Shown here piece by piece: positions 38,001-47,000 of a DNA stretch of 64,000 nt (the stretch's first letter is position 1; the number at the start of each line of letters is the position of its first letter). The notes under the pieces are model-generated. The model saw only the letters and a program-made list of their open reading frames with translations. It searched no databases and was not told the origin of the DNA. Source of the DNA: Alentia gelatinosa (lineage: Eukaryota > Annelida > Polychaeta > Phyllodocida > Polynoidae); contig OX465592.1 of the NCBI GenBank assembly GCA_950022655.1, forward strand, positions 62,001 through 126,000. Direction: 5' to 3'. The position numbers were made by a program, and so were the translations under genes.

Positions 38001-41000
38001 TTCTAAAATTAATTTTTGGGTGTTTGATCCCAGGCCGAGAGCGCAATTGAGCAGGTTTTGAAAATCCGACCCACATGTTTCGCCAGTTCACTTGCTTTGA
38101 CATTTAAACCCAACAAAGTGGCAGAAGGCCTCAGCCTGGTTGTGAGGCTGGTTTTAATGGCCAAGCCATAAAATTCCGAGCTTAGATATTTGACATCAGA
38201 ATGATAATTAATTACGTGATGCGTTTTATATGTATAATGTGACACAATGGTGCTTGACGCACGTGTGTATCCAGTAGATTAATAAGCCAAGTAAAATCCA
38301 TGTTATTTTCTTAGTAAATTTGTAGTACTACACATCGAATTTTTAGAAACCACAGGTCACCATCTTTTTTTGACAGAACTGAAGACAACTATTTTTCAGT
38401 ATATTTCCTATACAAATCAATCGAATGTAAATTGGCTGAATTTAACCATTAGATTATGTCAGATTCGAAAATATTCAATATTTTGATTCATTTGTTATCA
38501 GAATAAGTCACAGGAACTAGTTTGAATTGATAAATACCACTATTTGAGAATCACCAGGTGGCGCCACTGTGTATTGTAGGATATTGTGTATTATATAAAT
38601 AATTGTTAACTTAAGGTGATGTGTGATGGGTGTTCCTCTTATGTTGACATGAGGTGTGTTTTCGGCATTTATCATTCTCCCTCTATCATGTGTGTTTTTG
38701 GCATTTATCATTCTACCTCTATCGGTGCTGTGTGTTGTGTTCAGCATTTATCATTCTCCCTCTATCGGTGCTGTGTGTTGTGTGTTAGGCATTTATCATT
38801 CTACCTCTATCGGTGCTGTGTGGTGTGTTCAGCATTTATCATTCTCCCTCTATCGGTGCTGTGTGTTGTGTTCAGCATTTATCATTCTACCTCTATCGGT
38901 GCTGTGTGGTGTGTGTTCGGCATTTATCATTCTACCTCTATCGGTGCTGTGTGTTGTGTGTTCGGCATTTATCATTCTACCTCTATCGGTGCTGTGTGTT
39001 GTGTGTTTGGCATTTATCATTCTACCTCTATCGGTGCTGTGTGTTGTGTGTTCGGCATTTATCATTCTCCCTCTATCGGTGCTGTGTGTTGTGTTCAGCA
39101 TTTATCATTCTACCTCTATCGGTGCTGTGTGTTGTGTTCGGCATTTATCATTCTACCTCTATCGGTGCTGTGTGGTGTGTGTTTGGCATTTATCATTCTA
39201 CCTCTATCACGTGGCGTGTGTTCTGTTGGTGACGTGTGGTGTGTTTTCGGCAGGTGCGTACGCCGAGTGGGGCCCGGACCAGCCCAGTCACTACGACAAC
39301 TACCAGCCCTGCGCCTCTCTGGAGCTCAACTCAGGCCACTGGCAGCTCAACGACCGCGGCCCCTACCAGAAGTTCTCCTACATCTGTGCGCTGCGTGAGT
39401 ACACACGGAGTACTTTACTTAGTCCATATACGCCGCCCAGAGGAGGGACAGCTTGCTGCAGTAACCCTTCACTATCCATTTACCTACCATAAAGGCCTGG
39501 GCCCTGTTTTTTAGTGACGACCATCATTACGGGCGACATGTTTTTGTTGTCAGTGTACTATAGTCGTGATAGTTTAAGGGGTCGAGTAATTATCGCTGCT
39601 CTAAGAGACTAAGGGTGGTCTAAGGTGTGCTATAGTCATGACACATGTAAGGTCACGTGGGTAAATTTGTCTCCCAAACTGTCTTAGACCTAAGACATCT
39701 ATGGACATGTCGTACCGAATGCGGAAATTCACTTTCCATAGGAATTAAGTGATGAAATTTTAACACGAGTAAGGTATACATATAACCTATAATCGTACAA
39801 AATATGGAGAATATCGGCCGCATCGTTCCGAAGATATCGGCGTTTGAATTTCGCCATAGCAAATACTGCTCTGGTGGCCAGTGTACCCCTACCATTATGT
39901 GATCTAATTTATGCGGCGACCTTGACATCCACTGCGCTTACTTCACTCTCCCAGCAGAGATTTGGTGCACTATACCGCGAAAGATCTGCTAGGAGAGTGT
40001 GTGTACAATATCTGATCGATAGCCCAATGTTTCAAATTCAAACGCCGATATCTTCGGAATGCTATGGCCGTTCTTCTTCATATTTTGTACGATTATAGGT
40101 TATATGTATCCCTTACTCGTGTTAAAATTTCATTGCTTAATTCTTATTGGAAGCACTGGAAATACTCTATATATGCACAGTGAGGTTTTATAGAACCTAA
40201 GACAGTTCTATACTTGAGACACTTTTAGCGGCGATTGTCCGTGCCGCACTACGACACCGTCTATAGCACACTGCCCATCTTTTGTCGTCCAAACTTTCGT
40301 GAGATAAGTAAGTCTTGGGGGGTAAGTCTTGGGGCTTCCTGGGCTCACAATAGTCGTGACTAAAAAACAGGGCCCTGGTAAAATACCGAGGGGGGTGTTT
40401 TTCAGTTGAGAGGATCTCAACTTGAGATCCGCTAAGATCGATCGGAGATCCTGAGACTGACTTTGAGATCAATGGCGGAAAGTGTTTTTCAGACGTTGTC
40501 TCAAGTCTACACAGCCGATCTTAGGGGATCTCAACTCCAAGGATCTCAAGTTGAGAACCCTAGCCCTCTGTGTAGAGCGATATCTCAAGTTCTATAGTGA
40601 TCTTCCTGTGGGTAACCAGCTTAAGTGAACCAGAACCTCTAAATCACCTGTTTTTATTGTCCCTCGCGATACCTTTTGTGAACCAATCACAAGTTGAGAC
40701 CGATCTCAAGTTGAGACCGATCTCAAGTTGAGACCGTTTTCGAGCGTACCAGTAGGATTTTCACAAGCGGCCCGAGTGGTGCAGTGACTGCACTTTTCAC
40801 TCTCTTTTCAAATGTTTCTCATGGTCATAATAAGCAGAAAGAATAATTTGAAAATCGGTATATAGCTTTGCCAGGTTATTAGGTTGCTTTGCTTGGAATA
40901 TCTTCTGATTATACTAAGTTTAAGCACCAAATAAAAAAGTTGAGACAAGTCTCAACTGGTCTCAACTTGAGACCGAAGTTGAGATCATTTGACTTGAGAT

Positions 41001-44000
41001 CCCCTAAGATCCCTTGAGATCGTCTCAACTAAAAAACATCCAAAGCACCCCAAACGGTCTCATCTCAGTCTCAAGTTGAGATCCCTTAAGATCGTCTCAA
41101 CTGAAAAACACTTTCCCTCTCAAGTGGTCTCAAGTTGAGATCTTCTCGACTGAAAAACACCCCCCAGGAGCCCAGTATCCAGCCTAGCCATATCTCCTGC
41201 CGCACTACTGACTTCATTGTATTATTGATGAAAAAGGATTCACTATGTCAATCCTGCAATTAAATAATAAACAATCGAACTGGGCATTGTACCAGTTCAC
41301 GATAATAAACTCCCTGATCGTCAAATACTCGGCTCAATGCCAGTGGGCAGGAGGGACGTATTTACAATTTAATTCATTCATTAGAATTACTGTATATACT
41401 TCATGGATAGGTTACAAAACCCTGAATCACACTTATCACCAGACAAGTGAAAGGATCTATCAAAATACAGCATTCTTATGTTGTATGGTGAAACAATGCG
41501 TATATATATACCGTATATACCGTATATATGTCATAGATATGTAATAAAACCCTGAATAACACATTCTATATTCATACAGCGCAGTACATCTGCTACCAGA
41601 CAAGTGAAAGGATCTATAAAAATACAGCATTCTTACGTTGTATGGTGAAACAATGCGTGTATATACCGTATATACGTCATAGATATGTAATAAAACCCTG
41701 AATAACACATTCTATATTCATACAGCGCAGTACATCTGCTACCAGACAAGTGAAAGGATCTATAAAAATACAGCATTCTTACGTTGTATGGTGAAACAAT
41801 GCGTATATATACCGTATATACGTCATAGATATGTAATAAAACCCTGAATAACACATTCTATATTCATACAGCGCAGTACATCTGCTACCAGACAAGTGAA
41901 AGGATCTATAAAAATACAGCATTCTTACGTTGTATGGTGAAACAATGCGTATATATACCGTATATACCGTATATACGTCATAGATATGTAATAAAACCCT
42001 GAATAACACATTCTATATTCATACAGCGCAGTACATCTGCTACCAGACAAGTGAAAGGATCTATCAAATGGTGGACAATGTGTGCCTTCACTTTGTGGCA
42101 ACTCCAAAGTCTTGGTTCAAGGCGCGGGAGTCGTGTATGGCTGAGAATGGCGACCTGGTGTCGGCAGACAGCCGAGCACTGCATGCCGGCATCGTGAACA
42201 CACTCAACAACATCCTCTTCATGTACTCCCCATTCTGGGTGGGCGCCACCGCCCGACTCTGGACCTGGAAGGATGGTAGGTTCACGCTCTCCTCGTGGTT
42301 TCATCATTTATAAGAACTCATCAGGTGTAGAGTCTATCTCTAGTATTTGACAGCATGACTCATTTACGTCATAATTTGTCTAGACTGATTAACGACTGTG
42401 CAGATTAATGTACAGATTTTCCCCAAGCAATTCTTATCACAAAGCAGGAGGGACATGAATTCCAATCTCCTCTATACGCCCCCAAAGCGCCTGAATTATC
42501 AGTGGTCATTTATTATACGACATTGTAACAGGGAGTATAGAATATCTTCTATTTTTGTGGTAATTGTTTGGGGGATGACACCTGGGGTTATCTCTTACTA
42601 CATAGCTTGACACTCTAGTCCTATTTTAAACCTAGTCGTGCTATCCTCATGGTTTCGTCATTTACTAGAACTCATCAGGTCCATCTCTAGTTATCTACAT
42701 AAGTGTCTCTATGGTTTATGGACGCCTTGAGCCCAGGACGATTTGAGCCCTGGATGCCTTGAGCTTTCTGTGGACGCCTTGAGCCTACCCCGTTTTGGTG
42801 GCCTTAAATATTGGTTTATAATCATATGTATACAAACCTAACCCTTACCTAACCCTACTCTAACCCTAACCCGCCAATCGGAACTAAAATGGTGGAGGCT
42901 CAGGGCGTCCACAGGGTGGGCTCAAGGCGTCCACATTTTCGCGCTGACAGCGGGCTCAAATGGTAAAAGGCTCAAGGCGTCCAATTGCCGTGTGTATTCA
43001 GGCCTCTATTGTTTCTCATCTGAATGTTGAATTTAAGTGTGAATGGGCGAGATTCCACTTAGTCGATGTACTCCTTCCAGTAAGTGACGTCAACAGCCAT
43101 GAAACATCGCCAATGTTGTGCACAGTAGATTTAACACTGGAAATGTGACGAGTTCTATGAATATTGATAAAACACTCTGTACACTTCACTTCAAGTGACC
43201 GTGCCACAAAATGAACATCACTTTCCGGAAACAGATAAGATAGCATGATAGCGTGGAAACTGAGCCGTTGTGCCCGATTCAAAGAGTCTGACCCTGTTTG
43301 ATGTCTCACCACCAGGTGAAGCAATCACTTACACTGCCTGGTCTCCGGACGAACCCAACGAGGCCAGCAAGAACTGTCTGATGGTGCAGGCCGATGCTCT
43401 AGACAGGTTCTGGTGGCGGGACGAGGCATGTGACACCTTCCTGCCCTCTGTCTGCCATATTGGTGAGTCCAACTCTACGGAGCTATAGCTATTGTGTTAT
43501 GGAGGTGGCCATCTTGTGTCAGGGGCACTCTGCTGCCTTACGTCTGCCAGGTTGGAGAGTGGAAGGAAATCTTATAAGGGAATCTATCCAACTTGACCTA
43601 ATGGATAACTCAACCTAGTTGCATTATGTCTGACAGAATTCTGATTTTACAGAATTCCATTACCTTATAGTTTATGAATTTTTCCATTCATGACAACAAT
43701 AGATCTCTCAGGCCAAATAGTGCAGAGGCCCTCCTCCAGTACACCACCACCAACACCAACAACAAGTCGAGTTGTGTTGAACAGCATCAGGCCCACTTCA
43801 ACACCAACAATTCCCACCATACTACAAACGACGATCGTCAACACTAACCAAACGTCTGGAAACAGCTCCGAGCCTGACTTTGGGGCGTCTCGTGTGGCGC
43901 AGAACGCGGTCTCCTCTGTATTTTACAGTAAGTCGCGCCTCGTGTTGACATTCTGTATTTACAGTAAGTCACAATTCTTGTTGACATTCTGTATTTACAG

Positions 44001-47000
44001 TAAGTCACGACTCGTGTTGAAGCTATCCACTTTTATGTTTCTGTTACTTTTACGACATTGCCTCTACACAGCGAACCTGGGCCCTGTTTTTCAGTCACGA
44101 CAAGTTTTATGGAAGACATCTTTGAGGCGTCAGTGTCCTATAGACGTGATATCTTAGAGGATATTGTAGTACAAAACAACGAGTACACCGGAGTACAATA
44201 CAGGGTCTTTATTTCTCCTTATGCAGTTAAGCCTCACACGGCAACAGGGAGTATATGGTAGGCAAATGGCTAAGTAAATGGCTGAGTCCTCCAGCGCCGG
44301 AGCGTCTCTCAGGTAAGTAACAGGTAAGTCACACAACTCCGTAGGCGGCCCGGAGGTGCCCCTCCGGCTACTCCGGCGAGGCGCCCCTCCGGCGATCACC
44401 ACAATATGTCTAAGATCTTAGGTCTAAGACACTTAGGGCGGTCTGAGGTGTGCTATAGTCACGACAATCTTAGGGTCACGTGGTTCAAAATGTCTTGGAA
44501 AGTGTCTTACACCCAAGACAATTATGGACATGTCGTACCAAATGCGCAACTACACGAGTAATGGATACATATGACCTATAATCATACCAAATATGAAGAA
44601 GATCGGCCTCACCGTTCGGAAGTTATCAGCGTTTGAATTTTGTCATAGCAATCGTCTGCTCTGGTTACCAGTGTATTTTCCTGACGCCTCCGCTAATTTA
44701 TGCAGCGACCTTGACATTGACTGCACATCGGGAGGTGGGAGGGTGACTGGCCACCAGAGCTTAATTTGTATGGAAAGCACGGGAAATCCTCTATATACGC
44801 ACAGTGAGGTTTTATAGAACCTAAGACAGTTCTATACTTTAGACACTTTTAGCGGCGATCTCACGTGGCGCACTACGATACTGTCTATAGAACTTTTGTC
44901 TTGCAAATTGTCTTACAATCGCTGAGATATCTCAGCTTCTAAGACTAAGATTATGTCATGACTGAAAAACAGGGCCCTGTTTACAGCTAAATAAACTGAC
45001 TACCAGCACTGGCAACGCCATGCCCTGACACCACCGTCTAATGTATATTCATCAGAACCAATCACAGTGCAGCTTATGATAGACCAGTTGGTACGGCACA
45101 GGGTAAAGACATAGGTCTGTGATCGTCAAATAGAGCACGGCTGATATTGACGACCTAGATTTCCTAGTTGGGTGGTGAAAGGGATAACGTGGTTCGTTGT
45201 TCTATTTATAGAATCAGTTTGATAAGATCTGATTGGTTCCGATGAATACGCACTAGACAGCCTTCTAATAAGCATACACACTCAATGGAGGCTGTTGTGA
45301 TGTCAATTATAGCCTAATACTTCTGTCTGTCATACAAAGTCCATCATTCACTAGTGACTGTGTGGTTAGCGACTGTGTGAATCTGCTATCTGGTTGGCCG
45401 CACCGGTTTACTGCATACCAGCCCTACCGTTTCGACCACCATGTTGACTCATCATGTGTGTCAGGTGCAACAGGCCCAGAGTAGTCTGAGTAATATGAAA
45501 GTTTTATCTCACCTCTTTTACAACCACACTGATATCTATACCCACAGACAGTGGTTTACTGCATACCAGCCCCACACAGTCCGTTTCGACCATCATGTTC
45601 GCTCATCATGTGTTTCTGGTGCCACAGGCACTTTAGCAGTCTGAGTAATATGAAAGTTCTATCTCAGCCCTGATACAAGTTTAGCCAGAGGAACAACATT
45701 AAAAAATCAATACAACACCACGGTCGTGGTAGAGTGATGTGAGACGCTGTCATATCCAACTGGCCAATCAGCAGCAAGGATTTGAGGAAGCAGGCAAGAC
45801 ATCAACATGGAGATTTATCTGATCCTAACTGGAATTTCTTAAGCAGTTTCAATTATTCTGACATTGTGTTGCTATTTAATATCATTGAAATAGATGAGAT
45901 AAATTGAGAACTGCACTCGAATCACAAAGTAAACAATACTCCACTGATTTGGATGCCCTGCCATCATCACTCAGCTGTGCCTCGATGATGTTGACCGTGC
46001 ATCTAAACTGGTGGAGTATTGTTTATTTATACGGTTCTCGATGCAGTTCTATATAAATGTGTTTAAATCAGTGTCCATATAGTAGTGTGTAGTACGGATT
46101 ACGATAGTCAGTGACGCCCATTATTTCCCTGATCTGCCGATACTCTTTAGTTATAGATTTTGAATCGAGCGGCTGTGAGACAAATTGTGCTGTTTTATTA
46201 ATGTTTGTTCTTCATTTATTTTCAGCTCTCATTGTCTTTGCCATTCTTCTGATTTTCTTCGTTGCTGTTGCATTGTTTATATTGAAAGCCCACATAGATA
46301 GAAATAAATGGTAAGTTTCTCCATTTTATCATTGATATAACTACCATACCTCCATACAGTCCTAATCTAGAAAGGAGAATTTTCTCCCAAACTGAAAAGG
46401 TTTGCAGAGATCAATCTTTCATCATCCATGGAAAGATAAGTGGTCATTGTTTACGGCCACCTGTCCACAAAACCAGATTACTCTGCCTGTATTCCATTGA
46501 CAGACCAATGTACTGACGCATCTCTATAATTGTCTCGCCTCGAGCATGGGAGGTCGGGGGTTCAATTCCTGGTCGGGTCATACCAAAGACTTAAATGGTA
46601 CCCACTGCCCATTCGACATAACACCCGCCATTAGAATGTCTCAGGGCCGATGTCGGCGCTCGTGTGAGGACAGCTATGTGCCACATCAAGTTGTTCAGAA
46701 GTTTATAAACGTTTAGATAATTTCACACTCGGCAGTTGGCACCAAACAGCGTTCAAAACTGCTACTCGAGAATATCTACGATTATACATTCCAGGTCCAT
46801 TAAGAAAGGCAGCAATTATATCACCCCCGAAGAAGGTAAGAATCGAGTTTGATTAGTCCAATATTAGAAACATTAGAAGTACGATGACTTGCCAATCCAG
46901 TGCAGCTTTAAAATTATATTTTTGTGAATGGATTGGAAGTTAAATAACCTCAGAACATGATATGATATTGATTTTCTTTAGAAGGTAAAACAAAAGGTTA

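Larger units (their letters stand above)
34637..39253 (+). other. Intron 9
   Basis: 4.6 kb, the largest intron. It holds the 337-bp duplication, a 16-bp array (35405-36440), an AT-rich TIR element (36746-38070), a dispersed element copy (38240-38600) and the array before exon 10. Confidence 0.75.
39395..42026 (+). other. Intron 10
   Basis: 2.6 kb: family-A TIR element (39500-40374), family-B element (40391-41165), short unique sequence, then the acceptor array of exon 11. Confidence 0.75.
43928..46225 (+). other. Intron 13
   Basis: 2.3 kb. Donor repeat, family-A TIR element (44080-44976) nested in a dispersed sequence, a two-copy tandem repeat (about 45405-45660) and unique AT-rich sequence. 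Confidence 0.7.

Noticed and set aside
43500..43560. A duplicated exon-12 donor region (CTGCCTTACGTCTGCCAGGT resembling the exon end)
   Set aside because: Similarity is short and patchy; could be chance, so not counted among the boundary arrays.
46540..46600. tRNA gene
   Set aside because: Only a B-box-like segment is present; there is no complete A box or cloverleaf. Better read as SINE remnant.
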